Source: Microcystis aeruginosa NIES-4325 (GTDB taxonomy: Bacteria; Cyanobacteriota; Cyanobacteriia; Cyanobacteriales; Microcystaceae). Taken from it: a DNA stretch of 64,000 bases. Where the stretch lies: positions 124,001 through 188,000 of the forward strand of contig NZ_BJKP01000002.1 in NCBI RefSeq assembly GCF_008974145.1, in the 5' to 3' direction. This document shows, piece after piece, positions 17,697 through 27,905 of the stretch. The position numbers and the translations under genes are program-made. The notes under the pieces were generated by a model that saw nothing but the letters and a program-made list of their open reading frames with translations, searched no databases and had not been told where the DNA came from. Position 1 is the first letter of the stretch. Each line of letters opens with the position of its first letter.

Positions 17697-17863
17697 CCTC
17701 CAGCAAAAGTAAGTTCTCGAGCCGCTATCAGGTCAAAATATCGAAAACCTCAGATAAATTTGACATAATCTTAGGTTTTATGGATAGTTTGCTTTTTTCT
17801 CCTCCTATCTCCTATCTACTGTTTCCTCACCTAAGGTCAGATTTTTGATTTTTGCAGAAAATC
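17697..17863 (+). repeat. Dispersed repeat E, copy 1
   Basis: About 167 bases matching the reverse complement of 22021-22190. Shared stretches include CAGATAAATTTGACATAATC, TTTTTTCTCCTCCT and GATTTTTGATTTTTGCAG. It ends about 45 bases before the cytosine deaminase start. The flank after it, GGGTTTCAGACCCAAAAATTT, also occurs near 43531-43552 in reverse. Confidence 0.8.
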
Positions 17864-17906
17864 TATTGTCGTCGTAAAACTACGGGTTTCAGACCCAAAA
17901 ATTTCA

Positions 17907-19211
17907 ATGATTCCCTCAAGCAATCGCTACTGGCTCAAAAATGCCCATATTCCCGTTTCCCTCCTAGAAAATGAGAGTTTTTCTCCCCAAACCTCCGAGG
18001 GATTAACCTTAATTCATCTAGAAATTAATGACGGTTACATTAATCGCATCACCTCAACCATCCCCCCCGAAGACAATATTCCCGTTATCGACCTCAAAAA
18101 AAAGCTTGTTTTTCCTTGTTTTGTCGATATGCACACCCATCTCGATAAAGGTCACAGTTGGCATCGTTGTCCTAACCATGATGGCACTTTTGACAGTGCC
18201 TTAAAAATGGCCCTAGAGGATTCTCTACGGCAGTGGCGCTTAGAGGATGTGTATCGTCGCATGGAATTCGGCCTTAAATGCAGTTATGCTCACGGAACCG
18301 CCGCTATTCGTACCCATATCGACTCTTTTGGTCAACAGGCACAGATTAGCTTAACCGCTTTGGCAGAATTGCAACGACAATGGGCAGGTAAAATCACCCT
18401 GCAAGCGGTTTCTCTAGTTTCCCTTGACTACTATCAAACCTCCGAGGGAGCGGCCTTAGCCGATAAAATTGCCGAATTTGGCGGCATATTAGGGGGAGTA
18501 GCCTACACAAATCCCGATTTACAGGCACAAATTGATATTACCTTCAAATTAGCCCAAGAAAGGGGTTTAAATCTCGATTTTCATCTGGATGAAAACGGCG
18601 ACCCCGATTCTACCTGTTTAGCAGCGATCGCGCGTACTGCTATCAAAGAGCAATTTGACGGACAAATCATCTGTGGTCACTGTTGCAGTTTAGCAGTACA
18701 ATCCCCTGAAATAATCCAAGAAACCCTAAATTTAGTCAAAAATGCGGGCATTGCTATCGTTAGCTTGCCGATGTGCAATCTCTACCTACAGGATCGTCAA
18801 AAGGAAAAAACCCCCTTTTGGCGCGGGACAACTAAGGTAAAAGAGATGAAAAAAGCGGGAATTCCAGTGGCTTTTGCCAGCGATAACTGTCGCGATCCCT
18901 TTTATGGTTTTGGGGATCACGATGGTTTAGAAGTCTTTACCCAAGCGGTGCGGATTGCCCATCTCGATACACCCTACGCTGACTGGGTAAATAGTGTCAC
19001 CCTCACCCCAGCAAATCTGCTCGTATTGCCCCATTTAGGGCGCATTAAGACGGGTCTAGAGGCAAATTTGTTAATTTTCAAGGCTCGCTACTTTAGCGAG
19101 CTATTATCGCGGCCACAGTGGGATCGTCTCGTGATTCGGCGCGGGTTGAGCATCGATACTACTCTCCCCGATTACCAAGAGTTAGATGATTTAGTTCTAG
19201 AAATTGATTAA
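17907..19211 (+). CDS. codA: Cytosine deaminase-type amidohydrolase
   Basis: A 434-residue metal-dependent hydrolase of the TIM-barrel amidohydrolase superfamily. Metal ligands appear as HTH in VDMHTHLDKGHS (about residues 76-83), His in NLDFHLDENGD (about 229-239), His in ICGHCCSL and Asp in FASDNCRDPF (about 330-339). The order and the HLDKGHS and HLDE motifs are those of CodA-type cytosine deaminases, which convert cytosine to uracil and feed the upp salvage route also present here. Some close relatives act on other N-heterocycles, so substrate is inferred. Its last 15 bases overlap the convergent DUF952 gene. Confidence 0.88.
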   Translation: MIPSSNRYWLKNAHIPVSLLENESFSPQTSEGLTLIHLEINDGYINRITSTIPPEDNIPVIDLKKKLVFPCFVDMHTHLDKGHSWHRCPNHDGTFDSALKMALEDSLRQWRLEDVYRRMEFGLKCSYAHGTAAIRTHIDSFGQQAQISLTALAELQRQWAGKITLQAVSLVSLDYYQTSEGAALADKIAEFGGILGGVAYTNPDLQAQIDITFKLAQERGLNLDFHLDENGDPDSTCLAAIARTAIKEQFDGQIICGHCCSLAVQSPEIIQETLNLVKNAGIAIVSLPMCNLYLQDRQKEKTPFWRGTTKVKEMKKAGIPVAFASDNCRDPFYGFGDHDGLEVFTQAVRIAHLDTPYADWVNSVTLTPANLLVLPHLGRIKTGLEANLLIFKARYFSELLSRPQWDRLVIRRGLSIDTTLPDYQELDDLVLEID

Positions 19212-19538
19212 ATCCTGTAATGGTTTGACAAAAACCACCGATTCTAGGTTGATAGCACCGTAAATATGGGGAAAAGTCTCTCTTTCTAGCTCTAGAGTTG
19301 CATTTTCTGGGTTAGGATGTTGGGGCTGCTCCCATTTAACTGGGGACTGCAATTGTTCAGGAGAAATGGCTAAAACCAGCAAATCTGGCTGATTTTGATA
19401 AAAAGCGGCCACAACTTTCGGAATTTGTTCTAAGGTGGAGCAATGGATAAATCCCTCATTTTTTAGAGAATGCGCCCGATATTCCCCCATTTCACGAGCT
19501 ATTCGCCAACCTCTTTCTGTAGTGATGTGATAGATCAT
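19197..19538 (-). CDS. DUF952 family protein
   Basis: A 113-residue protein starting MIYHITTERGWRIAREMGEY and carrying the EGFIHCSTLEQIPKVV block that defines DUF952, a small alpha/beta fold related to ADP-ribosyltransferase-like proteins. Activity not established. I chose the ATG at 19538 because AGGAGG lies 6 bases before it; a longer frame extends 23 codons upstream but has no such site. Convergent and overlapping with codA. Confidence 0.85.
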   Translation of the reverse strand: MIYHITTERGWRIAREMGEYRAHSLKNEGFIHCSTLEQIPKVVAAFYQNQPDLLVLAISPEQLQSPVKWEQPQHPNPENATLELERETFPHIYGAINLESVVFVKPLQDLINF

Positions 19539-19773
19539 CGGTTCGCCTCCTACTGTTACCTTATTCCTAATTTTAGGATATAGCCTGAAGCTGTCAGTAG
19601 CCCTCAATTCTCTTAAACTAGAGGTCAGGGAATAAAGACAAGAAATTCGTCCGACTAATTACCAGAGAAAAATTGCCGATAACGTCCTCAAAATCTCTTT
19701 ATAGTCTCCTTTTACCTGATATTAACCATTTCCCCTTAAAATGAGCTTACCGAGCCAGTAACTGCAAAAATCT

Positions 19774-20769
19774 ATGTTAGATAAAATATTTACTCCCAAT
19801 CCCTACGCTGAAAAACCCGCACCTCTACGTCCTCGCAAGGGAGTAATTATCGGTGTTGGTCAGGTGGGGATGGCCTGCGCTTACTCGATGTTAATTCAAG
19901 ACTGTTTTGATGAATTAATTCTCCAGGATATCGCCACGGATAAAGTCGAAGGGGAAGTGATGGATTTAAGGCACGGAATGCCTTTTATTGAACCCACAGA
20001 CTTGAAAATGGGAACCGTGGCCGATGTGGGACAAAATGCCGATGTGGTGATTATTACTGCCGGGGCCGCCCAAAAAGAGGGAGAAACCCGATTACATCTC
20101 CTTGAAAGAAATGTGGCAATTTTTCGCCGTATTCTCGCAGATGTGGCTGTTTACTGCCCCAGTGCTTTGATTTTGGTGGTGAGTAATCCCGTCGATATCA
20201 TGACCTATGTTACCCTGAAAATAACCCGTTTTCCGCCTTCTAGGGTGATTGGTTCGGGTACGGTGCTAGATTCTGCCCGTTTACGCTCTCTTTTATCCAC
20301 CCAACTCCATGTAGATGCGCGTAACGTCCACGCTTATATTATCGGTGAACACGGGGATAGTGAGCTTGCTGTCTGGAGTTCGGCTAATATCGGAGGAGCA
20401 AGGTTACTCGAAGGAGATTGGCAGGATTTAAGCGCAACCGACCAAGAAAGCTTAACAGAAATTTTTCTTCAGGTTAAAAACGCCGCCTATGAAATTATCA
20501 AACGCAAGGGTTATACTAGCTATGCGATCGGTTTAGCTGCCACGGATATCGTTAAAGCGATTTTACGTTCCCAAGAAAGAATTCTCACTATTAGCACTCT
20601 CCTCGATGGTCAATACGGTCTCAAAGATGTGTGTTTAAGTATTCCCTCGGTGGTTAACGAGAAAGGAGTGATTAAAACCCTGAATCTTGCTCTCAGTCCC
20701 AGAGAAACGGAACAGTTACATAATTCGGCCAAAATTATGCGCGATTTAATCGATCAACTCAAAATTTAA
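19774..20769 (+). CDS. ldh: L-lactate dehydrogenase
   Basis: Interconverts pyruvate and L-lactate with NAD(H). 331 residues. The N-terminal Rossmann motif is GVIIGVGQVGMACAYSML. The substrate loop reads ITAGAAQKEGETRLHLLERN, with Gln at the specificity position as in lactate dehydrogenases (Arg would indicate malate dehydrogenase). The catalytic His is in YIIGEHGDSELAVWSSA, and the Asp/Arg pair lies in GSGTVLDSARLRSLL. The N-terminus is extended by about 20 residues relative to minimal LDH. Single gene in appearance. Confidence 0.93.
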   Translation: MLDKIFTPNPYAEKPAPLRPRKGVIIGVGQVGMACAYSMLIQDCFDELILQDIATDKVEGEVMDLRHGMPFIEPTDLKMGTVADVGQNADVVIITAGAAQKEGETRLHLLERNVAIFRRILADVAVYCPSALILVVSNPVDIMTYVTLKITRFPPSRVIGSGTVLDSARLRSLLSTQLHVDARNVHAYIIGEHGDSELAVWSSANIGGARLLEGDWQDLSATDQESLTEIFLQVKNAAYEIIKRKGYTSYAIGLAATDIVKAILRSQERILTISTLLDGQYGLKDVCLSIPSVVNEKGVIKTLNLALSPRETEQLHNSAKIMRDLIDQLKI

Positions 20770-20949
20770 CCTAGGGTTTCCTGAATAAATCTAAAAACAG
20801 GGTAAGATTTTTAGATTTTTTTGCCCTCAAAAAGTGCTGGACATAAGAGCGATGGGGGGGAAATTTTAGGTACTTTTTCCCTGAAAATTAGGTAATTGAC
20901 CCCACCTCAACTGAGTGTTAGTGAGTCTGTCGAAGTCTCACCGTCGAAG

Positions 20950-20997
20950 CCTTTTGCCTATCCTGATATGTAGCCTATACTCAACGGATTTAGTATA
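20950..20997 (-). repeat. Repeat C, half copy
   Basis: The 48 bases match, inverted, the left half of the element at 60099-60186, ending in the terminal motif CGGATTTAGTATA. The surrounding gap 20770-21062 has no gene. Confidence 0.65.
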
Positions 20998-21062
20998 ACC
21001 ACCCACACCCCCCAAATCACCTTAATTTACCGCCATCGTCGCAATAGCTAACGTTACTGAGA

Positions 21063-21239
21063 CTAACTATTTCTTTTCAAGGCAATTGCTAATTGTCTCA
21101 GTCGTTCACTAACTTCTAAATTAAATTCTTGAGATTTCAAATTAGCGGGTAATTCTGCCACAAGCTGAGGATTCTCCTTATACCATTCGTTTTGGGCGAC
21201 ACCTGCCCATGTTCCTTCTTTTTCTCGAAAAATATCCAC
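21063..21239 (-). CDS. Small hypothetical protein or 3' remnant
   Basis: A 58-codon frame from GTG at 21239 to TAG at 21063. The product reads TWAGVAQNEWYKENPQLVAE and then a helical C-terminus SERLRQLAIALKRNS. AAGAGG lies just before the GTG, giving a passable ribosome binding site, but the sequence looks like the C-terminal end of a longer protein. Family not recognised. It is flanked by repeat C on the left and heptamer and D repeats on the right, so truncation by rearrangement is likely. Confidence 0.4.
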   Translation of the reverse strand: MDIFREKEGTWAGVAQNEWYKENPQLVAELPANLKSQEFNLEVSERLRQLAIALKRNS

Positions 21240-21292
21240 TAATCCTCTTAATTAAGTACCTAAGCAAAATTAATTACACATTTCGATAAAGC

Positions 21293-21320
21293 TTTTGCCT
21301 ATTGCCTATTGCCTTTTGCC
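21293..21320. repeat. Tandem heptamer repeat (TTTTGCC/TATTGCC)
   Basis: Four heptamers in a row (TTTTGCC, TATTGCC, TATTGCC, TTTTGCC). The same heptamer family occurs at 33750-33784 in reverse complement and inside the element at 45262-45378. Confidence 0.8.
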
Positions 21321-21332
21321 TATCCTAACCAA

Positions 21333-21358
21333 GAAATTAATTTTACACGACTACTTAT
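21333..21358 (-). repeat. Repeat D, copy 1
   Basis: The 26 bases around AAATTAATTTTACACGACTA match the reverse complement of 57946-57972 with a few changes. It covers the stop codon of the upstream 200-residue gene. Confidence 0.55.
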
Positions 21359-21957
21359 TGAATACAGTAGGACTCAAATCCTGCAGCTTCAAAAATACCA
21401 TGGCGTAGATATTCTTCAAAAGCGTTAATATCATTAGTTACTTCAAAGGTAACAACCTCTCTGGGTGGGGTTAATTGGTCGGCTAAATCGATAACTGTAT
21501 CTACTTTCATTCCGATAACGTTTTTGGCAATTTCTGTTACACCTAACACCTGTTGACGAAGATTAGAGTTAAAGAGTAAATCAGAACCATACTTAACGTA
21601 TTTTTTTAAGACTCTAAAAGCAGGTTCATATCCTTGATAATAGTTATCAATCAGTTCCACATCAGCCCCTAAGGATTTGACAATTTGGCTGCGGGTATCA
21701 CTGTTAACAGGACCGCGAATTAATGTTTCAGCAACGGGACGAGCAAATCTTAAAAATAACACTGATAAACTATTTTCTAAGCGAGTTAAAAACTCCTGTT
21801 CTGAATAACCAATTAATCGTTCTTTTACTTGAGAACTTCCCCATAATAAAGAGGACATATAATCGACTAATTTTAAGGCTTCATCTTTCCAATAACCCGC
21901 TAGAAGGTTAGCTTTATTTTCCACTGCTTGGAAAACTTCGTAAGATTTTTGACTCAT
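21355..21957 (-). CDS. Hypothetical helical protein
   Basis: A 200-residue, mostly helical soluble protein beginning MSQKSYEVFQAVENKANLLA. No signal peptide or membrane segment, and no catalytic motif I recognise. The reading frame is intact and codon use is like its neighbours. Its last codons (ESYCIQ) and stop run into repeat D, so the original C-terminus may have been replaced by repeat insertion. Minus strand, 267 bases downstream of the DUF29 remnant. Confidence 0.55.
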   Translation of the reverse strand: MSQKSYEVFQAVENKANLLAGYWKDEALKLVDYMSSLLWGSSQVKERLIGYSEQEFLTRLENSLSVLFLRFARPVAETLIRGPVNSDTRSQIVKSLGADVELIDNYYQGYEPAFRVLKKYVKYGSDLLFNSNLRQQVLGVTEIAKNVIGMKVDTVIDLADQLTPPREVVTFEVTNDINAFEEYLRHGIFEAAGFESYCIQ

Positions 21958-22020
21958 AATACTCTACCGCTGACAAAATAAGCCACAACTTCACTATAAC
22001 GATAATTTTTTTTCCTGCCT

Positions 22021-22190
22021 AGATCTCCTGCAAAAATCAAAAATCTTCCCTTATGTAAGGAGACGAAGGACAGGAGGAGAAAAAAAACAAGAAACAAATA
22101 TCCTCTCGATAAAACCCAAGATTATGTCAAATTTATCTGAAGTTTTAGATATTTTGAACCGATAGCACCTCGATCACTTACTTTTACAGG
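22021..22190 (-). repeat. Dispersed repeat E, copy 2 (inverted)
   Basis: Matches 17697-17863 in reverse orientation over about 168 bases; see that entry. Confidence 0.8.
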
Positions 22191-22208
22191 AGGTCGCCTT
22201 TGATTCTC

Positions 22209-22703
22209 CTATTCTACTGGTAAAAAATCAAAATCTATAATTTCTGCAAAAGTATAAGGACAAACTTGCGGAAAAGTATCAACAGATAAACCAGTTTTTT
22301 TGATTACCGATCGCTTGGCTTTATCATAAATAATATCTAGCCTAGAAGCCCCATAATTGTAGAGGGTTTTTGACTGGAATAAAATTTCTAGTTCTAGACG
22401 AAAATTATCGATTTCATCGGCCTATTCCCAGCCATAATTGCCTTTTTCAGTCAGCCAATACTGATACATTAATAAATGTTTAACGGTTTGAATTAGATAG
22501 CTTTCCACTTTGTTTCTTTGTTCTCTACCCAAATCTTCTATCTCCGTTAAAAGATGTTCCCAATCTAAATTTTTCATCTCCCCGCGTCGAATTTGTTCAA
22601 TGGTTCGCTCAATCCACAAAACAAAGTCCTGATCATAAAGCTGTTTTAATTCTTCCACCTGCATAGATTTTTGAGATTGAGCCGCGCTTTTATGATCAAT
22701 CAT
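22209..22703 (-). pseudogene. DUF29 family protein gene with an in-frame TAG
   Basis: From ATG at 22703 the frame reads KQLYDQDFVLWIERTIEQIR and LLTEIEDLGREQRNKVESYL, then YWLTEKGNYGWE and a TAG at 22422-22424. The same frame then continues with ADEIDNFRLELEILFQSKTL, YNYGASRLDIIYDKAKRS and VCPYTFAEIIDFDFLPVE to TAG at 22209. The two parts together make a complete DUF29 protein of about 164 residues, a family expanded in cyanobacteria with no known activity. One nonsense change, with no frameshift, separates the halves. A GTG at 22745 would extend the start into the psaB terminator and is unlikely. Confidence 0.82.
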
Positions 22704-22707
22704 AAAC

Positions 22708-22739
22708 AAAACCCCCCACCAAATGGCGGGGGGTTTTTT
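22708..22739 (-). terminator. Intrinsic terminator of psaB
   Basis: On the minus strand, CCCCCCGCC-ATTT-GGTGGGGGG followed by TTTTGTTT, starting about 20 bases after the psaB stop. The stem is very stable. Confidence 0.85.
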
Positions 22740-22757
22740 AGTCACCTAATTCAAGGT

Positions 22758-24971
22758 TTAGCCGAACTTGCCAGCAGTGGAAGCGATCAAGAAGGCGGCG
22801 TAGGTGAAGATATAGCCAACGGTGAAGTGAGCTAAACCAACCAAACGAGCCTGAACGATCGAGAGAGCCACGGGTTTGTCTTTCCAACGAACGAGGTTCG
22901 CCAGAGGAGTGCGTTCGTGGGCCCAAACGATAGTTTCGATCAACTCTTGCCAGTAACCACGCCAAGAGATCAGGAACATGAAACCGGTTGCCCAAACGAG
23001 GTGTCCAAAGAGGAACATCCAAGCCCAGACAGAAAGGTTATTAACACCGTAGGGGTTGTAACCGTTGATTAACTGAGCCGAGTTAGCCCAGAGGTAATCG
23101 CGGAACCAGCCCATCAGGTAGGTGGAGTTTTCGTTAAACTGAGCCACGTTACCCGACCAGACACCGAGGTGTTTCCAGTGCCAGTAGAAGGTTAGCCAAC
23201 CCAAGGTGTTCAACATCCAGAACATGGCTAGGTAGAAGGAATCCCAAGCAGAGATGTCGCAAGTACCGCCACGGCCGGGACCGTCGCAAGGGAAGGAATA
23301 CCCGAAGTCTTTTTTATCGGGCATTAATTTGGAACCACGAGCGTCTAAAGCACCTTTAACCAGGATTAGAACGGTGGTGTGTAAACCAAGAGCGATCGCA
23401 TGGTGAACTAAGAAGTCGCCAGGACCGATGGTTAAGAATAGGGAGTTAGTGCCGCTATTGATTGCGTCTAACCAACCGGGTAACCAAACATCACCGTAGT
23501 TAGGATAGGCGGTGTAAGCGATACTATCGGGGTTAGACAACAGTACGTTCATGCCGTACAGGGTTTTACCCGAAGCTGCTTGCACGAATTGAGCAAACAC
23601 AGGTTCGATCAGGATTTGTTTTTCGGGAGTACCGAAAGCGACGACCACATCGTTATGAACGTAGAGGCCGAGGGTGTGGAAACCTAAGAAAAGGGAAACC
23701 CAGCTTAGGTGAGAGATGATCGCTTCTTTATGCTCCAGCATCCGCGCCAGCACGTTATCTTTGTTCGCTTCGGGATCATAGTCACGCACGAAGAAGATAG
23801 CACCGTGGGCGAAAGCACCCACCGCTAGGAAACCAGCGATGTATTGGTGGTGGGTATAAAGAGCCGCTTGGGTAGTGTAGTCCTTAGCGATAAAAGCATA
23901 AGGGGGTAGCGCGTACATATGCTGCGCCACCAGAGAGGTGATCACGCCTAAAGAAGCCAGGGCCAAACCGAGTTGGAAGTGGAGAGAGTTGTTAACCGTG
24001 TCATAAAGATTTTTGTGACCGGCTCCTAACTTACCACTGGGGGGTTTGTGGGCATTGAGGATTTCCTTAATGCTGTGACCGATGCCCCAGTTGGTGCGGT
24101 ACATATGACCAGCCACAATGAAGATCACAGCGATCGCCAAGTGGTGGTGAGCCATATCGGTTAACCAGAGGGACTCGGTTTGGGGATGGAAACCACCTAA
24201 GAAGGTGAGAATCGCAGTTCCTGCGCCTTGGGCGGTACCGAAAATGTGGTTAGCAGTATCGGGGCTTTCCGCATACACACCCCAGTTACCAGTGAAGAAG
24301 GGTAGTAAACCCGCCGGGTGGGGGGGAGTGGAGAGGAAGTTGTCCCAACCAACGTGCTGACCGCGGGATTCGGGAATAGCAACGTGAACCAGGTGTCCGG
24401 TCCAAGCCAGAGAGCTAACACCGAACAGAGCGGCGAGGTGGTGGTTCAGGCGAGATTCAGCGTTTTTGAACCAAGCGAGGCTAGGACGGAACTTAGGTTG
24501 TAAGTGTAACCAGCCAGCAAAGAGGAAAATCGCCGAGAGAATCAGCAGGAACACTGCACCTTGGTATAGGTCTTGGTTGGAGGTCATACCGATGGTGTAG
24601 AACCAGTGGTAAACCCCGGAATAGGCGATGTTAACCGGATTAGAAGCACCAGCTTGGGTGAAGGCATCCACAGCGCCTTTACCGAACTGGGGATCCCAAA
24701 TCGCATGGGCGATGGGACGGATGTTTAAGGGATCTTTGATCCACTGCTCGAAGTTACCTTGCCAAGCGACGTGGAATATAGTACCGGAAGTCCACAGGAA
24801 AATGATTGCAATGTGGCCGAAGTGCGACGCGAAAATCTTTTGGTAGAGATTCTCTTCCGTCATGCCATCATGACTTTCAAAATCGTGGGCTGTGGCGATC
24901 CCGTACCAAATCCGACGGGTGGTCGGATCTTGGGCTAGATCTTGGCTAAATTTAGGGAATTTAGTTGCCAT
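22758..24971 (-). CDS. psaB: Photosystem I P700 apoprotein A2
   Basis: Core subunit of photosystem I in the thylakoid membrane; with PsaA it binds P700, most antenna chlorophylls, phylloquinone and the FX iron-sulfur cluster. 737 residues with eleven hydrophobic helices, the normal size. The N-terminus reads [20 protein letters not shown]. The FX-binding loop [19 protein letters not shown], with its two Cys, is intact. Many His residues that ligate chlorophyll are in the expected helices. It is 178 bases downstream of psaA, the usual psaAB operon, and is followed by a strong terminator. Confidence 0.99.
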   Translation of the reverse strand: MATKFPKFSQDLAQDPTTRRIWYGIATAHDFESHDGMTEENLYQKIFASHFGHIAIIFLWTSGTIFHVAWQGNFEQWIKDPLNIRPIAHAIWDPQFGKGAVDAFTQAGASNPVNIAYSGVYHWFYTIGMTSNQDLYQGAVFLLILSAIFLFAGWLHLQPKFRPSLAWFKNAESRLNHHLAALFGVSSLAWTGHLVHVAIPESRGQHVGWDNFLSTPPHPAGLLPFFTGNWGVYAESPDTANHIFGTAQGAGTAILTFLGGFHPQTESLWLTDMAHHHLAIAVIFIVAGHMYRTNWGIGHSIKEILNAHKPPSGKLGAGHKNLYDTVNNSLHFQLGLALASLGVITSLVAQHMYALPPYAFIAKDYTTQAALYTHHQYIAGFLAVGAFAHGAIFFVRDYDPEANKDNVLARMLEHKEAIISHLSWVSLFLGFHTLGLYVHNDVVVAFGTPEKQILIEPVFAQFVQAASGKTLYGMNVLLSNPDSIAYTAYPNYGDVWLPGWLDAINSGTNSLFLTIGPGDFLVHHAIALGLHTTVLILVKGALDARGSKLMPDKKDFGYSFPCDGPGRGGTCDISAWDSFYLAMFWMLNTLGWLTFYWHWKHLGVWSGNVAQFNENSTYLMGWFRDYLWANSAQLINGYNPYGVNNLSVWAWMFLFGHLVWATGFMFLISWRGYWQELIETIVWAHERTPLANLVRWKDKPVALSIVQARLVGLAHFTVGYIFTYAAFLIASTAGKFG

Positions 24972-25107
24972 AGCTGTTTAGGAAATTCTCCTCTCTAAAT
25001 AACTGAGGCTCTTACACGAGTGCTGGTTATTTCCTTTTTTAAATTCACCTACTGTAATAGGAAACGCTTACAGAGGGATCGGTCAATCGACGCTGGTTCA
25101 GCCTAGT

Positions 25108-25134
25108 CTTGCCAATCCCCGGGGGACTGGCAAG
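25108..25134 (-). other. Hairpin in the psaA-psaB intercistronic region
   Basis: CTTGCCA...TGGCAAG with an inner CCCCGGGG-type core forms a strong stem just after the psaA stop. It lacks a clean following T run, so a role as an RNA-processing or stabilising structure between the two cistrons is as likely as partial termination. Confidence 0.5.
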
Positions 25135-25149
25135 CCTTTATAGGCAAGT

Positions 25150-27399
25150 TTAGCCAATCGAGAGACTTCTGGCCAAGAAGAATGCCCAAGTGGTGACAAT
25201 ACCGCCTAGTAGGTAGTGAGCCACACCAACGGCACGACCTTGAATGATGCTCAGGGCGCGAGGTTGGATAGCGGGGGCAACTCTTAACTTGTTGTGCGCC
25301 CAGACGATCGACTCGATTAGTTCTTGCCAGTAGCCGCGACCACTGAACAGGAACATCAAGCTAAACGCGAAGACGAAGTGACCGGCTAGGAACATGATTC
25401 CGTAGGCGGACAGAGCGGAGCCATAGGAATTAATGACTTGCGCCGCTTGCGCCCAGAGGAAATCCCGTAACCAACCGTTGATGGTGATGGCACTTTGGGC
25501 GAAGTTACCGAGGGTAACGTGGGTGACAGTGCCATCGGGGGCGACGGTTCCCCAGACATCGGACTGCATTTTCCAGCTAAAGTGGAAGATTACGACCGAG
25601 AGGGAGTTGTACATCCAGAACAGGCCGAGGAAGACGTGATCCCAACCCGAAACTTGGCAGGTACCGCCGCGACCGGGACCATCGCAGGGGAAACGGAAAC
25701 CGAGATTCGCTTTATCGGGAATCAGACGGGAACCGCGAGCGTAGAGAACCCCTTTGAGGAGAATCAACACCGTTACATGGATGGTGAAGGCGTGGATGTG
25801 ATGCACGAGGAAATCGGCAGTACCGAGAGTGATCGGCATCATGGCCACTTTGCCACCCACTGCTACCACGTCGCCACCGAAAGCATAACTAGCGGTAGTG
25901 AGAGCGTTAGGAGCGGTGTTGCCAGGGGCTAGGGTGTGGAGACTTTGTACCCATTGGGCAAAGATGGGTTGTAGTTGAATTCCCGTATCCGAGAACATAT
26001 CTTGGGGACGACCAAAAGCCCGCATGGTGTCGTTGTGAATGTATAAACCGAAGCTATGGAAGCCAAGGAAAATACATACCCAGTTCAGGTGGGAGATAAT
26101 TGCGTCGCGATGACGGATCATCCGATCGAGCAGGTTATCGACGTTTTTGGCCGGATCGTAGTCCCGCACCATGAAGATCGCTCCGTGCGCTCCCGCACCG
26201 ACGATTAAGAAGCCACCGATCCAAGTGTGGTGAGTAAACAAGGATAGTTGGGTGGCGTAGTCCGTCGCCTGATAGGGATAGGGCGGCATGGCGTACATAT
26301 GGTGGGCCACGATGATGGTTAGCGAACCTAAGAGAGCCAGGTTAATCGCTAACTGAGCGTGCCAAGAGGTGGTCAGGATTTCGTACAGTCCTTTGTGACC
26401 TTGACCGGTGAAGGGACCTTTGTGGTTTTCGAGGATTTCCTTCATGCTGTGACCGATACCCCAGTTGGTACGGTACATATGACCAGCAATGATGAATAAT
26501 ACAGCGATCGCCAAGTGATGGTGAGCAGTATCGGAAAGCCAGAGACCACCGGTCACGGGGTTCAAGCCACCTTTGAAGGTGAGGAAATCCGAGTAAGCAC
26601 CCCAGTTAAGGGTAAAGAAGGGGGTCAAACCCTGGGCGAAACTGGGATATAAGTCCGCCATCTTGCTCGGTTCGAGAATGAACTCGTGGGGCAAGGGGAT
26701 ATCTTGGGGAGCAACTCCCGCATCGAGGAGTTTGTTCACCGGTAAAGAAACGTGAATCTGATGACCGGCCCAACCTAGGGAACCTAAGCCGAGTAAACCC
26801 GCCAAGTGGTGGTTCATCATCGATTCCACGTTTTGGAACCATTCCAGTTTCGGTGCGCTTTTGTGGTAATGGAACCAACCAGCAAACAGCATCAGGCCCG
26901 CCATAACTAAACCACCGATAGCGGTGCAGTATAGCTGATAGCTGTTGGTGAACCCGGAGGCGCGCCAGAGGTAGAACAGACCAGAGGTGATCTGAATACC
27001 GTGGAAACCACCGCCCACATCACCGTTGAGGATGCCTTGACCGACGATCGGCCAGACCACTTGGGCGCTGGGTTTGATGGCCAGCGGGTTGGTTAACCAA
27101 GCTTCATAGTTAGAAAATTTCGCGCCGTGGAAGTACATTCCACTCAGCCAAACGAAGACAACGGCGAGATGTCCGAAGTGGGCGCTGAAGATTTTCCGAG
27201 AAATATCTTCGAGATCGCTGGTTTGACTATCAAAATCGTGGACGTTGGCGTGTAGGTTCCAAATCCAGGTGGTGGTTTTGGGTCCTTTGGCTAAAGTGCG
27301 ATCAAAATGCCCCGGTTGCCCCCACTTCTCAAAGGAAGTAGGTACTGGGTCTTTATCTACAATCACTTTAGCTACCGCCTCTTTGGGGGGGAGTGCCAT
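25150..27399 (-). CDS. psaA: Photosystem I P700 apoprotein A1
   Basis: Partner of PsaB in the photosystem I heterodimer. 749 residues, eleven membrane helices. The FX-binding loop [19 protein letters not shown] is intact and closely matches that of PsaB. The segment [20 protein letters not shown] near the N-terminus and the C-terminal [20 protein letters not shown] are family-specific. The start is supported by AGGAGA a few bases upstream (GAGAGGAGAATCCTC before ATG). First gene of the psaAB operon; the roughly 500-base upstream region should carry its light-regulated promoter. Confidence 0.99.
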   Translation of the reverse strand: MALPPKEAVAKVIVDKDPVPTSFEKWGQPGHFDRTLAKGPKTTTWIWNLHANVHDFDSQTSDLEDISRKIFSAHFGHLAVVFVWLSGMYFHGAKFSNYEAWLTNPLAIKPSAQVVWPIVGQGILNGDVGGGFHGIQITSGLFYLWRASGFTNSYQLYCTAIGGLVMAGLMLFAGWFHYHKSAPKLEWFQNVESMMNHHLAGLLGLGSLGWAGHQIHVSLPVNKLLDAGVAPQDIPLPHEFILEPSKMADLYPSFAQGLTPFFTLNWGAYSDFLTFKGGLNPVTGGLWLSDTAHHHLAIAVLFIIAGHMYRTNWGIGHSMKEILENHKGPFTGQGHKGLYEILTTSWHAQLAINLALLGSLTIIVAHHMYAMPPYPYQATDYATQLSLFTHHTWIGGFLIVGAGAHGAIFMVRDYDPAKNVDNLLDRMIRHRDAIISHLNWVCIFLGFHSFGLYIHNDTMRAFGRPQDMFSDTGIQLQPIFAQWVQSLHTLAPGNTAPNALTTASYAFGGDVVAVGGKVAMMPITLGTADFLVHHIHAFTIHVTVLILLKGVLYARGSRLIPDKANLGFRFPCDGPGRGGTCQVSGWDHVFLGLFWMYNSLSVVIFHFSWKMQSDVWGTVAPDGTVTHVTLGNFAQSAITINGWLRDFLWAQAAQVINSYGSALSAYGIMFLAGHFVFAFSLMFLFSGRGYWQELIESIVWAHNKLRVAPAIQPRALSIIQGRAVGVAHYLLGGIVTTWAFFLARSLSIG

Positions 27400-27905
27400 G
27401 AGGATTCTCCTCTCTCGACAATAGACTTAGCGTTTTATTTGAGGATAGATTTTTTAACCTAAAAAAGGCAAGTTGAAATCTGACCCACCTTTTGTTAATG
27501 TCGCTTGACTTTCCTCTTGGGTGAGATTCCAGTCGAAAGCATCAATAGTAGATGATAAGTCTTTGTTCTCTTGTCTGTTCGTTGTGCTTAACAATAATTA
27601 AAATTCTCTTAATCCTTGATAGGAGAGACATTTTCTGCTATGGACGGTCTTAGTCAGAGTCAGACCGGTGATTTTTCTTTACAAAAGTTTATCAATTGTC
27701 GTCTCGGCAGCCGATTTCCCCTTTTTCTGCCTCACCAGACCATATAGAAAATTCAATGGATAGATTCTCAAAAAACAATCAAACAATTCTGTAAAATTGA
27801 GGCCATAACCTGATCTTCTCGCGCTTTTGCTGACACCAGAGGATTCAATGACTCTAGCAAAAATCAATGGTTTGTATAGATTTTGGCCTTGGCTCTAGGA
27901 GGAAC
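27400..27905. other. Divergent promoter region of psaA and the lipoprotein gene
   Basis: About 500 bases between divergent genes. It should hold the psaA promoter and light-responsive elements. I do not recognise a specific operator with confidence, and no gene is visible. Confidence 0.4.

Noticed and set aside
21293-21320. Short tandem units as a mini CRISPR
   Set aside because: The heptamers are contiguous with no spacers; they fit short tandem repeats.
22704-22745. Start of the DUF29 gene at GTG 22745
   Set aside because: The added residues are encoded by the psaB terminator hairpin; the ATG at 22703 or 22664 is more likely.
25495-25932. Open frame on the plus strand across psaA
   Set aside because: It is antisense to a highly conserved photosystem gene and has no recognisable product.
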